The notes under the pieces are model-generated. The model was not told the DNA's origin, did not search any database, and saw nothing but the letters and a program-made list of their open reading frames with translations. A stretch of DNA of 32,125 bases, from NCBI GenBank assembly GCA_028712075.1, contig JAQTQX010000036.1, positions 1-32,125 of the forward strand, in the 5' to 3' direction. The DNA is from Desulfuromonadaceae bacterium (GTDB lineage: Bacteria > Desulfobacterota > Desulfuromonadia > Geobacterales > Pseudopelobacteraceae). The position numbers were made by a program, and so were the translations under genes. Positions 9,396 to 19,913 of the stretch are shown here, piece after piece; position 1 is the first letter of the stretch, and each line of letters starts with the position of its first letter.

Positions 9396-10793
9396 GTGTC
9401 TGACAAAAAACGTATTCTATTGATTGATAATGAGGCCGGACTCTGCCGGATGATGGAGCAGATTCTTCTTGATCATGGTTATCTGGTGCGCTTTTACACA
9501 TCGCCGCAAAAGGCGGTTGAAGAGTTCTCCGCTTCAGCGTGGGATCTGGTCATAAGTGATATAAAAATGCCGGGCATGAGCGGGTTGGAGGTTTTACAGG
9601 CGGTCAGGGCCAAACAGCATGATATCCCGGTCATCATGATTACCGCATATGCGACGGTGGAAATGTCGATCCAGGCACTCCGAAAGGGCGCATACGATAT
9701 GCTGACCAAACCGTTTGAACCGGATGAACTCGTCTATCGAGTGAAAAATGCCCTGCAGCAACGGCAACTGCTCGCAGAAAACCGTGAACTGCGTGCCGAA
9801 CTTGAAGATAAATTCCGCTTTGAAAATATTATCGGTGCCTGCGAAGGACTTAAGAGTGTCCTTGACCGTGTCGGCAAGGTCGCTGTTCGCGACACCTCCA
9901 TCCTCATAACCGGAGAATCTGGTACCGGCAAAGAACTGATTGCTCAAGCGGTACATTATAACTCACCGCGCCGGGAGAAACGTTTTGTAGCAATCAACTG
10001 TGGAGCATTACCGGAAAATATTCTGGAAAGCGAACTGTTCGGCTATAAAAAAGGGGCCTTCACCGGAGCCTCTGAAAGTCGTATCGGTCTTTTGGAAACA
10101 GCCAACGGCGGCACGCTCTTTCTCGATGAAGCAGGTAATCTGCCGATGAATGTCCAGAAAACGCTTCTCCGCTTCCTTCAGGAAAAAGAGTTTAACCGCT
10201 TGGGAGACACCACACCGACACGTGTTGATGTGCGCGTACTATCAGCAACAAACTCCGACCTGAAAGAGGCCATCAAATGCGGTTCCTTTCGTGAAGATCT
10301 GTATTATCGGCTGAATGTTGTCAACATCCACCTACCCCCATTGCGGGATCGATGCAGTGATATACCGCTGCTTGCCGCCCATTTTATCCAGCTTCAGAAT
10401 CAGAAATTCACTACATCAATCAAAGGATTTGAGAGCGAAGCACTGCGAATTTTGTCTGATTTTTCATGGCCGGGCAATATCCGCCAGCTTAAAAATGTTA
10501 TTGAAGCATGTATGGCAGTTGAGGCTGGGGAGTATATTTCTCGCGACACACTGACTCAGTTTATTGAAACAGATTCTGTTATTTCACACCCGCATATTGA
10601 GGCGGCAGCAAATGCTGCTATACAAGACATCCCCTACACTGCCGCACTGGAGCATTTTGAAGCTGACCTGCTGAAAAACCTCCTGAAGAAACATGGCGGC
10701 AACATTGATGCAGCTGCACGTGAAGCCGGCATGAACATGGTAACCATGTATCGAAAAATTAAAAAATACGGCATCAGGAAGGAGGAGTATTGA
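9396..10793 (+). CDS. NtrC-family sigma-54-dependent response regulator
   Basis: The 465-residue regulator has a receiver domain with Asp55 (VISDIKMPG), Thr83 and Lys105; an AAA+ sigma-54 activation domain with Walker A GESGTGKE (173-180), the sigma-54 contact loop GAFTGA (220-225) and LFLDEA (241-246); and a C-terminal Fis-type helix-turn-helix (about 425-460). It should activate promoters of the -24/-12 class when phosphorylated by the adjacent kinase. The start is GTG at 9396, immediately after the kinase TAA, with GAGAGGAAT as ribosome site. AtoC/ZraR-type proteins have the same layout. I saw no good -24/-12 promoter in this window, so its targets are probably elsewhere. Confidence 0.95.
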   Translation: MSDKKRILLIDNEAGLCRMMEQILLDHGYLVRFYTSPQKAVEEFSASAWDLVISDIKMPGMSGLEVLQAVRAKQHDIPVIMITAYATVEMSIQALRKGAYDMLTKPFEPDELVYRVKNALQQRQLLAENRELRAELEDKFRFENIIGACEGLKSVLDRVGKVAVRDTSILITGESGTGKELIAQAVHYNSPRREKRFVAINCGALPENILESELFGYKKGAFTGASESRIGLLETANGGTLFLDEAGNLPMNVQKTLLRFLQEKEFNRLGDTTPTRVDVRVLSATNSDLKEAIKCGSFREDLYYRLNVVNIHLPPLRDRCSDIPLLAAHFIQLQNQKFTTSIKGFESEALRILSDFSWPGNIRQLKNVIEACMAVEAGEYISRDTLTQFIETDSVISHPHIEAAANAAIQDIPYTAALEHFEADLLKNLLKKHGGNIDAAAREAGMNMVTMYRKIKKYGIRKEEY

Positions 10794-10842
10794 GCGAGGT
10801 TAGAGCTCAAAACAACAATTATAACGTGTTACATCATTATCT

Positions 10843-11580
10843 TCAGGAAATGCTCTCACTGACGCAGCGCTCGTTTTCACGCACGCGCGATCTTACCACG
10901 ACCAGCAGCACATTCCCGACCGTAAACAGCAGTGCACCGGCCAGCGCCGGCATGGCTCCCGGTTCGCGGTGAATCTCGAACAAGGCCCTTTTGATCGGGT
11001 ATGCCTCCGCCTGCTTGATATACACACCATACCCGTTTAAAAACCAGGGGTGATTTGGAGAGATGATTACCCTGCTGTCAGGATTGTTGAGGTTGGTCAC
11101 TAATTCACTACTGAAAGCAAGCGGCATTCCCTGAGAAGAGGTTGTAACAGCAATTGACGAAATGCCATATTGTGTGCCGTCCGGCAGTGCTGCAAGACTT
11201 TTCTCCCTGACCTCAAATGAATGAATTGATGATCCAATGGCACTCAACAGGTGTGCAAGGACGATCAGCAAAAAACCCGCATGCATCAACTGTGGCGCAA
11301 GAAGCGCAGTCCACCCTCCCCGGCCCCACCGCATCCAGAGCGTGTCAGAAGAACAGAGCACCGTGTTGAGAGTCAACAGCACCAATAGAACAAGCGTTGC
11401 CCAGATCCACCAGGAAAAGAACAGAGGTGTTTCCCGCAGCCAGGCAAACAGCGCCATTCCGTTGATTGTGACGGCATATTCACCCCCAAGACTGAATGAG
11501 CCAAGCGACATGCAAACAGCTACCAACGCCAGTAATACCAGGCAAAGCTCCAGCGAGATCAAAGCACGCCACAGCTTCAT
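10843..11580 (-). CDS. Short ResB-like membrane protein (cytochrome c maturation family)
   Basis: The 245-residue protein has about four hydrophobic segments (residues about 8-30, 48-75, 95-112 and 212-232) around a periplasmic domain containing HPWFLNGYGVYIKQ, which resembles the conserved ResB/Ccs1 stretch that ends in a Gly-Tyr turn. Full-length ResB proteins, which work with CcsA to attach haem to cytochromes c, are roughly twice this size, so this is a shortened form. No ccsA/resC gene is adjacent. The start ATG overlaps the stop of the cation transporter gene in an ATGA arrangement. The 49 bases to the convergent regulator gene hold no clear terminator. A haem-delivery role is inferred from family only. 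Confidence 0.7.
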   Translation of the reverse strand: MKLWRALISLELCLVLLALVAVCMSLGSFSLGGEYAVTINGMALFAWLRETPLFFSWWIWATLVLLVLLTLNTVLCSSDTLWMRWGRGGWTALLAPQLMHAGFLLIVLAHLLSAIGSSIHSFEVREKSLAALPDGTQYGISSIAVTTSSQGMPLAFSSELVTNLNNPDSRVIISPNHPWFLNGYGVYIKQAEAYPIKRALFEIHREPGAMPALAGALLFTVGNVLLVVVRSRVRENERCVSESIS

Positions 11581-12476
11581 AACCGAATCAGGTCCTCATG
11601 TTCTTCATCATGCGGATTGATATGAATCATGACATCTCCGACACCCGGATAGGTGTCGAAAATCCGTTTCTTAACGCAGGTTGCTACATCATGCGACTGT
11701 TTGACCGTCATGTCCGGGTCCATTTCCAATTTCAAATCAACAATCATATACTGTCCTGACCGGCGGGCACGCATTTCATGCACATGTTCGACATGCTCGA
11801 CGCTTTCGGCGAGGATCTGGAGGGCTTCAATAAAATCAGCCGGTGCGGTACCATCCATCAGATCATGGGCCGCCTCACGAAATGTCTGATAACCGATATG
11901 CAGGATAAACAAAGATGTCAGCCCTGCTGCAATCGGATCCATAATACCGAAGCCGAAAAAAGCACCTATAACTCCTATCAGTGTTGCAACTGATGTTACG
12001 GCATCCTTGCGGTGATCTTTGGCGATGGCAAGCAGTGCCGGGCTTTCAAGTTTTTTCCCCGTGCGTGTCGAAAAGCGGTACAGCCACTCTTTGATAATGA
12101 TTGTCACGAATGCCGCTGCAACGGCAACCGCTCCAGGTGAAGTGAATTCGCCCGCAATAATGGTGCTCGCAGCACTGTACAGGATCCAGCCGCCTGTAGT
12201 ACAGATTACCAGGGATACCAGCAGCGCCGCCAGACTTTCAGCACGCCCGTGACCGTACGGGTGGTTGGCATCAAACGGTTGGCGGCCGAGCTTCAGGGCC
12301 ATCATCGTGGCAAAAATCGCTATAAAATCGCACGCGCTCTCAATACCATCAGCAAAGACAGCATCAGATCGTCCCCAGTAACCGGCAGACAGTTTAAGAA
12401 TCATAAGAGCGGCATTTACCCAGAAACCAATCTTTATTATCCTGTCCGCACTATCAAAACGTTCGTTCCGTTGCAT
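11577..12476 (-). CDS. Cation diffusion facilitator (CDF) metal exporter
   Basis: The 299-residue protein has six predicted membrane helices followed by a cytoplasmic C-terminal domain (about 215-295) with the family's metal-binding fold and a His-rich tail (NPHDEEHEDL). The family exports divalent metals by proton antiport. Between helices 2 and 3 is the characteristic HPYGHGRAESLAAL. The transport-site residues read E46-x3-D50 in helix 2 and D154-x3-D158 in helix 5. Zinc transporters such as YiiP carry D/H-x3-D and H-x3-D, so manganese or iron is plausible here. It starts at an ATG that overlaps the recJ stop by one base and ends overlapping the ResB-like gene, so the three are coupled. Confidence 0.93.
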   Translation of the reverse strand: MQRNERFDSADRIIKIGFWVNAALMILKLSAGYWGRSDAVFADGIESACDFIAIFATMMALKLGRQPFDANHPYGHGRAESLAALLVSLVICTTGGWILYSAASTIIAGEFTSPGAVAVAAAFVTIIIKEWLYRFSTRTGKKLESPALLAIAKDHRKDAVTSVATLIGVIGAFFGFGIMDPIAAGLTSLFILHIGYQTFREAAHDLMDGTAPADFIEALQILAESVEHVEHVHEMRARRSGQYMIVDLKLEMDPDMTVKQSHDVATCVKKRIFDTYPGVGDVMIHINPHDEEHEDLIRL

Positions 12477-14185
12477 CAGTTTTCAGCCTTTCGTATGCCT
12501 TTTATGCGCAACTGCAGCGTTGTTGTATTATTCCAGATGTTGCACTCCGGATAAAAAGCGATGTCAAGCACTCCATCGGTTACGCAGTCAGCCTGCCGAA
12601 ACGCAATGGCACTGAAGGCAATACCGCCGGCGGTCACCCGCAGTTTGAGATGCCCATCACCGACAACCCGGCGTTCCACCACCGTAACACCTCTCATCAT
12701 TAAGACCGGTTCCGGGTTTCCGGCACCAAACGGCTCAAGTCTGCTTAATTCAGTTGTAAAATCCAGATCCAGCTCAGCAGGTGACACAACAGCATCAATA
12801 TCAAGCAGAGGTACAAGATCAGCATCAGTAATAATGCGGCAGGCCTCCGCTTCAAATGACTCTGAAAACCTGTCGATATTTACCGCGTTCAAACCGACAC
12901 CAGCCGCATACCGGTGCCCCCCGAACCGTTCGAGGTACGGCCTGCATGGTTCAAGCGCTTCCAGAAGGTGGAAACCGGGGATGCTGCGACCGGACCCTTT
13001 TGCGTACCCCTGATCGTCAATTGCAATCAGGATCGTCGGCCGATGGTAGCGTTCAACCAATCGCGATGCAACAATACCGACTACCCCCTGATGCCAGTCA
13101 GGTGATGCCAACACAATGCTTCTACGAGATGGATACGCACCGTCGCCCTCTATCATGGCTACAGCCTGCTCGAAAATCGCCCGTTCAATAGCCTGGCGTT
13201 CAGCATTTGCGCTATCCAGTTCTTCTGCAATCAGTGAACATTCATCCATACTCGTACCGAGCAGAAGCTCAACCCCAGGTACAGCACTTTCAATACGGCC
13301 GGCAGCATTCAGTCGAGGGGCAAGACGAAAGCCTACCTGACCGCACGAAACAGTGTCCTTGATTCCGGCCACTTTTTTCAGCGAAGTAATGCCCGGTCTG
13401 AAACTGTTTTCCAGTCTTTTCAGTCCGTATGAGACATAGATACGGTTTTGATCAACCAACGGCACGACATCGGCAATGGTTCCAAGTGCCACCAGATCGA
13501 GCCAGTTACGCAAATCCGGTTCGTCGCCTGTGCTGAAAAGCCGTGCACTTCTCATGCTGCTTCGCAGCGCAATCAAAAGATTGAACGCAACACCGACACC
13601 TGCTAGTGATTTAAAAGGATAGGAGCAATCGGGCTGGAGCGGATTTACAACTGCAGCTGCCTCCGGCACGATGTCGCCGGGAACATGATGGTCAATGATT
13701 ATCAGATCAACACCGGCCTGACGACAAAAAGCGGCTTCATTTACTGATGTTATGCCGCAGTCGACAGAAATGATGAGCGTTGCGCCCTCATCAATTATCC
13801 GTTCAATAGCGCCTTTGCTAAGACCATAGCCATCATCAAAGCGGTTGGGGATGAAATAACTGCAGTTACAACCAACTTGTCGTAAAAATGAAACAAGGAG
13901 TGCCGTGCCACTGATACCGTCTACGTCATAATCGCCGTAGATACAAATCTTTTCAACTGTTATGTGAGCACGCAGCACTCTGTCTACAGCGGCCTGCATA
14001 CCCTTTAATATAAAAGGATCGTACAGCGATGAAAGAGAAGGAAACAGAAACCGTTCAGCTATGTCACCGGTAACTATCCCTCTGCCGGAAAGAACCCGCG
14101 CTACCGCAGCAGGAATCCCGAGGGTTGCCGCAAGTTCCAGACTTTTTTTGTCATCAGCAGATTTGAGTCGCCACTCTTTTTTCAT
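12476..14185 (-). CDS. recJ: Single-stranded-DNA exonuclease RecJ
   Basis: This 569-residue protein is RecJ, a manganese- or magnesium-dependent 5'-3' single-strand DNA exonuclease of the DHH superfamily acting in recombination and mismatch repair. Motif I DYDVDG is at 85-90, motif II VDCG at 141-144, motif III DHH at 165-167, and the DHHA1 domain contains GRSIPGFHLLEAL and the RYAAGVGL segment. An OB-like domain follows at about 450-565. Length matches the family. The ATG at 14185 has only a poor ribosome site (GGA directly adjacent), so the exact start is uncertain. It follows a strong terminator and probably begins a new transcript, although no convincing promoter could be identified. Confidence 0.96.
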   Translation of the reverse strand: MKKEWRLKSADDKKSLELAATLGIPAAVARVLSGRGIVTGDIAERFLFPSLSSLYDPFILKGMQAAVDRVLRAHITVEKICIYGDYDVDGISGTALLVSFLRQVGCNCSYFIPNRFDDGYGLSKGAIERIIDEGATLIISVDCGITSVNEAAFCRQAGVDLIIIDHHVPGDIVPEAAAVVNPLQPDCSYPFKSLAGVGVAFNLLIALRSSMRSARLFSTGDEPDLRNWLDLVALGTIADVVPLVDQNRIYVSYGLKRLENSFRPGITSLKKVAGIKDTVSCGQVGFRLAPRLNAAGRIESAVPGVELLLGTSMDECSLIAEELDSANAERQAIERAIFEQAVAMIEGDGAYPSRRSIVLASPDWHQGVVGIVASRLVERYHRPTILIAIDDQGYAKGSGRSIPGFHLLEALEPCRPYLERFGGHRYAAGVGLNAVNIDRFSESFEAEACRIITDADLVPLLDIDAVVSPAELDLDFTTELSRLEPFGAGNPEPVLMMRGVTVVERRVVGDGHLKLRVTAGGIAFSAIAFRQADCVTDGVLDIAFYPECNIWNNTTTLQLRIKGIRKAEN

Positions 14186-14204
14186 TCCATCATACCGTAC
14201 AGGT

Positions 14205-14238
14205 AAAAAAAATCCCCCGGCAGGCGGGGGATTTTTTG
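14205..14238 (-). terminator. Strong terminator of the sec operon
   Basis: AAAAAATCCCCCG and its complement form a perfect 13-base-pair stem (14207-14219 with 14225-14237) around a five-base loop. The A and T flanks make it usable in both directions, but it serves the minus-strand TPR gene ending at 14239. It separates the queA-sec transcript from recJ. Confidence 0.9.
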
Positions 14239-14811
14239 TTATTTAACCGGCGCCATGGGCTTTCCCGCTTGTTCAATCATACCTTTAATTTGCAGGGCGG
14301 TCGGACTGTTTGAATCAATCTTCAGATAACTGTTCCAGTATGGAAGTGCCTTTTCAGGCTGTTTCAAGTCAATTGCATATACAATTCCGGCGTTGTATAA
14401 ACTCTGTAAGTGATTCGGAGCAATTTTGCTGGCCTTATCAAAGTTTGCCAGTGCCTTATCATACCAACCGACCTTCTTGAACATTACTCCCTGGTCTGTC
14501 AGAACATTCGGGTTATTCGGATCAATTTCCAGTGCTTTACCGTACGCATTGATCGCTTTCTGTACCTGCTCAGTATCAAAATAATCATTACCCAGCGATA
14601 TCCACACGTTAAGGTTTTTGGGATCCTGGGCAACGATCTTCTCAGCCTGGGCAATGCGCTGTGCATAGTCAGTCGGGGATCCGGCTCCCGCAGGTATTGA
14701 GGCATTTGTCTGCAACACCTTACCGGAATTGCTGATACTGAATATCAAGTATCCTCCCAACAAGCCTACTATCATGGCAACGACTGCTATCAAAATCGCA
14801 TCTCTTTTCAC
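14239..14811 (-). CDS. Membrane-anchored TPR protein
   Basis: The 190-residue product has one N-terminal hydrophobic segment (about 5-26) and then three to four tetratricopeptide repeats from about residue 50 to 180, each with the W/Y-x-x-LG-x-x-Y and DP-N pattern (ISLGNDYFD, GKALEIDPNNP, FDKASKIAPNH). It would be anchored in the inner membrane with the repeats on one side acting as a protein-binding scaffold. The start is GTG at 14811 with GAGAGG 7 bases upstream. It is the last gene of the yajC-secD-secF unit, 39 bases after secF, so a link to export or envelope assembly is possible; a precise function cannot be read. Confidence 0.82.
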   Translation of the reverse strand: MKRDAILIAVVAMIVGLLGGYLIFSISNSGKVLQTNASIPAGAGSPTDYAQRIAQAEKIVAQDPKNLNVWISLGNDYFDTEQVQKAINAYGKALEIDPNNPNVLTDQGVMFKKVGWYDKALANFDKASKIAPNHLQSLYNAGIVYAIDLKQPEKALPYWNSYLKIDSNSPTALQIKGMIEQAGKPMAPVK

Positions 14812-14850
14812 TGGACACCTCTCCGTATTTTAAAAGTTTTTGCAGCGAAA

Positions 14851-15753
14851 TCAGCTGTTTCTTGCCAAGGCGCGGTTTTCGAGAATCACCACAATCGGAC
14901 TGGCGACAAAAACAGATGAATACGTTGCGACAAGAACGCCAACTACGAGCGCAAACGAAAAGTCATGAATAACCTCTCCACCGAAAAAAAACAGCGAAAT
15001 AGCGGCGATAAAAGTTGTCAGTGAAGTTACTATGGTACGGGAAAGAACTTCGTTAATGCTGTCGTTAAAAATCGTATGCATTGCACCTTTCAGGTTTTTA
15101 TGCAGGTTTTCACGAATACGGTCAAAAATGACAACCGTATCTGTCAGTGAATAACCGGCAATTGTCAGGACAGCAGTTATGAACAGAAGATTTATCTCCT
15201 TGTTCATCAGGTAGAAAACCGCAAACATTGCCAGACAGTCGTGCATCGTGGCAAGAGTGGCTCCTACACCGAATTTAAAGTCAAAACGCCAGGCGATATA
15301 CAAGATAATACACAACAGGGAAAGCAACCCGGCGATCAGTGTGTCCTTGCGCAGTTTATCACCGATGGAAGGTCCGATTTCTGTTGTGCTCTCAACGGTA
15401 AACGCATTATCAGCAAACTCTTTTTTAAATGCGGTCTGCACCATTTCCGAGGATTTTCCGACTGTGGCGCCTGCCATTTTTACCAGCAGTTTGTTACCAT
15501 CCTTGATTTCCTGCAGGTCAGCCTTGGCAATACCGTTATTATGCAGTGCGGCCCTGGCATCAGCAATTGAAATTGGTTTGGCAAACTTCAACTGCATGGC
15601 GGTTCCACCGGAAAAATCAATGCCCATGTTGGCGGCACCTCGGGCAACCTGAATTACTCCGATGATACCGATGATCGATATAACAGCCGATATGACAAAG
15701 GAGATTTTACATTTACCGATAAAATCTATAGATGTTTTTCCAAGAAGTTCCAT
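14851..15753 (-). CDS. secF: Protein translocase subunit SecF
   Basis: The 300-residue SecF works with SecD to complete protein export through SecYEG using the proton gradient. It has helix 1 (about 18-38), the periplasmic P1 domain starting with MGIDFSGGTAMQLKF, and five further helices from about residue 135, including the family motif GYSLTDTVVIFDRIREN, which bears the conserved Asp. The ATG at 15753 is preceded by AGGGGG about 11 bases away. It follows secD by 16 bases. Length and motifs are normal; SecD and SecF are separate proteins here rather than fused. Confidence 0.97.
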   Translation of the reverse strand: MELLGKTSIDFIGKCKISFVISAVISIIGIIGVIQVARGAANMGIDFSGGTAMQLKFAKPISIADARAALHNNGIAKADLQEIKDGNKLLVKMAGATVGKSSEMVQTAFKKEFADNAFTVESTTEIGPSIGDKLRKDTLIAGLLSLLCIILYIAWRFDFKFGVGATLATMHDCLAMFAVFYLMNKEINLLFITAVLTIAGYSLTDTVVIFDRIRENLHKNLKGAMHTIFNDSINEVLSRTIVTSLTTFIAAISLFFFGGEVIHDFSFALVVGVLVATYSSVFVASPIVVILENRALARNS

Positions 15754-15769
15754 GAACGATGTTTCCCCC

Positions 15770-17362
15770 TTATATGCTCATTTTTTTAACAGTGCCCTTC
15801 TGAAGAAACAGGTCAAAGGTCACCTTGGTTCCGATCAGTGAGGTAAACAGGTTGATGATAATTCCCAGACTTAGGGAAACGGCAAAACCTTTTACCGGAC
15901 CGGTGCCAAACTGGAAAAGCACGGCGGCCGTAATCAAGGTCGTCACATGGGAATCCATAATTGTCAGAAAGGCCTTGTCATAACCGGCATCGAGAGCTGC
16001 TTTGGGAGATTTGCCCAATTTGAGTTCTTCACGGATACGTTCAAAAATAATGACGTTCGAGTCTACCGACATACCAACCAACAAAACGATTGCGGCAATA
16101 CCAGGCAGGGTCAATGTTGCCCCCAGCGCCGCCAGTGCGCCCATCAGGTACAGTATGTTTAAAATCATCCCCAGATCAGCAACCAATCCGGACAGTTTGT
16201 AATAAATTGCCATGAAAATGACGACCAGTAGTACCCCAATGAGGCCGGCATATAGCCCTTTATTAATAGAATCCTGTCCTAAAGAGGGGCCGACAGTCAC
16301 ATTCTGAATGATTTTTACCGGAGCCGGCAATGCACCGGCCCGCAGTACAATCGCAAGATCAGCAGCTGTTTTTTCAGTAAAATTGCCAGAAATCTGGGCA
16401 CTACCGCCAGAAATCCGCTCACGTATAACCGGAGCCGAATGAATATTGTTATCCAGAACAATGGCAAACCGTTTGCCGACATTGGCAGCAGTTACCTGAT
16501 CAAACAGCTTGGCACCAAGAGAATTGAACTCAATACCGACATATGGCTGGTTGAACTGTGAATCGATTCTTACCTGAGCGTCCGTCAACAGGTCACCGGT
16601 TATCATCGATTTTTTCTGCACGACAATAGGAATCTCCGTAACGGCGCCAGTAGTGGGATCAACGCTCTTTTCCTTAAGTAGTTCAGCATCTTCAGGAATC
16701 ACGCCGGATGTCGGTGAGATATCCTCCCGCACCATTTTAAAATCAAGGCGAGCCGTACGGCCGATCAGGTCGATGGCCCGCTGAGGATCCTTGATGCCGG
16801 GCAACTGAACGACAATGTGATTGATACCTTCTCGCTGGATGGTCGGTTCCGAAACACCAAACTGGTCAATCCTGTTGCGGATTGTTTCCAAAGCCTGTTG
16901 CACAGCCTTGTCCTTGCGATCCTGAGCATCCTTTTCGTTAACTCGCAAGGTAAGAGCAACAAAGCCTCCTTCATCAAAAGTGGGGCTCTGCTCGTAGGAG
17001 GGGTATTTGTCCTTGATAAGCTTTTGAACGCTTTCAGCGGTACCTTTCTCATACAGCACCACAGAAACCTTATCAGAGCCGCTTCTGGCAATACGCTTGA
17101 AGCGGAGATTCTTGCTGTTAAGTGTATCTTCCAGATCCGTTGCGACGAGGTCAAGAGAACCTTCCACCGCCTTTTCGGTATCCACCTCCATGACAAGATG
17201 CGTTCCACCCTGCAGGTCAAGCCCGAGGTGAATCCTGTCCTTTGGCAAAAGATTACCCCACCATGCCGGCAATTTACTTGCCAGAGTCGGAGTCAGATAC
17301 AGAAATGACAGCACAATAAAAGCTGCTATCATGCTTATACGCCAGCCAGTTCCTTTCGGCAT
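15770..17362 (-). CDS. secD: Protein translocase subunit SecD
   Basis: The 530-residue SecD contains an N-terminal helix, a large periplasmic P1 region opening with HLGLDLQGGTHLVMEVD, the conserved RNRIDQFGVSEPTIQREG segment, and a C-terminal six-helix RND domain (about 365-520) with VGMSVDSNVIIFERIREE carrying the proton-relay Asp. The ATG at 17362 follows a GGGGGAG site by about 9 bases. It lies between yajC (29 bases upstream) and secF. Length is between the short Bacillus-type and the long enterobacterial forms, as expected for non-fused SecD in this group. Confidence 0.97.
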   Translation of the reverse strand: MPKGTGWRISMIAAFIVLSFLYLTPTLASKLPAWWGNLLPKDRIHLGLDLQGGTHLVMEVDTEKAVEGSLDLVATDLEDTLNSKNLRFKRIARSGSDKVSVVLYEKGTAESVQKLIKDKYPSYEQSPTFDEGGFVALTLRVNEKDAQDRKDKAVQQALETIRNRIDQFGVSEPTIQREGINHIVVQLPGIKDPQRAIDLIGRTARLDFKMVREDISPTSGVIPEDAELLKEKSVDPTTGAVTEIPIVVQKKSMITGDLLTDAQVRIDSQFNQPYVGIEFNSLGAKLFDQVTAANVGKRFAIVLDNNIHSAPVIRERISGGSAQISGNFTEKTAADLAIVLRAGALPAPVKIIQNVTVGPSLGQDSINKGLYAGLIGVLLVVIFMAIYYKLSGLVADLGMILNILYLMGALAALGATLTLPGIAAIVLLVGMSVDSNVIIFERIREELKLGKSPKAALDAGYDKAFLTIMDSHVTTLITAAVLFQFGTGPVKGFAVSLSLGIIINLFTSLIGTKVTFDLFLQKGTVKKMSI

Positions 17363-17391
17363 AAAGCTTACTCCCCCTTCAATATATTGAA

Positions 17392-17721
17392 CTAGTCCTT
17401 CTTGATTGCAGCGATATAACTTTTAGTAATTTTGATATTAACTTTATCTGCAATTTCAAGGGTGACAAGATCATTTTCAACAGCAGAGACTTTACCATGA
17501 ACCCCGCCAGCCGTAATGACATTGTCCCCTTTTTTCATTGATTCAAGCAGCGCCTTATGCTCCTTTGCCTTCTTTTGCTGGGGACGAATCAACAAGAAAT
17601 AAAAAATGGCAAACATGAACACCAGTGGAATAATTTGCTGAAATGCCGCCATCCCCCCACCAGCAGCTCCACCTGCAGCTCCTCCCGGAGCACTTCCCAT
17701 AGCAAACGCCAATCCAAACAT
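17392..17721 (-). CDS. yajC: Preprotein translocase subunit YajC
   Basis: The 109-residue YajC is a single-pass accessory of the SecDF complex. A Gly/Ala-rich N-terminus (residues about 9-25) leads into one membrane helix (about 30-48) ending FYFLLIRPQQKKAKEH, the hallmark of the family, then a small cytoplasmic domain with GDNVITAGGVHGKV. The N-terminal low-complexity Gly-Ala stretch makes it somewhat longer than many homologues. The ATG at 17721 has a GGGAGG site. It sits 19 bases after tgt, in the tgt-yajC-secD-secF order widely conserved in bacteria. Confidence 0.96.
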   Translation of the reverse strand: MFGLAFAMGSAPGGAAGGAAGGGMAAFQQIIPLVFMFAIFYFLLIRPQQKKAKEHKALLESMKKGDNVITAGGVHGKVSAVENDLVTLEIADKVNIKITKSYIAAIKKD

Positions 17722-17740
17722 TTTGATATCCTCCCTCTAT

Positions 17741-19902
<2,162 letters not shown>

Positions 19903-19913
19903 CAGAAAGGCAT

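Noticed and set aside
10790..10810. TTGAGC/GCTCAA hairpin at the end of the response regulator gene
   Set aside because: It has the symmetry of a terminator stem but no T run on either strand, so I do not call it a terminator.
10790..10972. A 60-codon plus-strand frame overlapping the regulator stop
   Set aside because: A ribosome-like GGAGGAG precedes it, but the body overlaps the ResB-like gene's C-terminus in antisense and has no domain.
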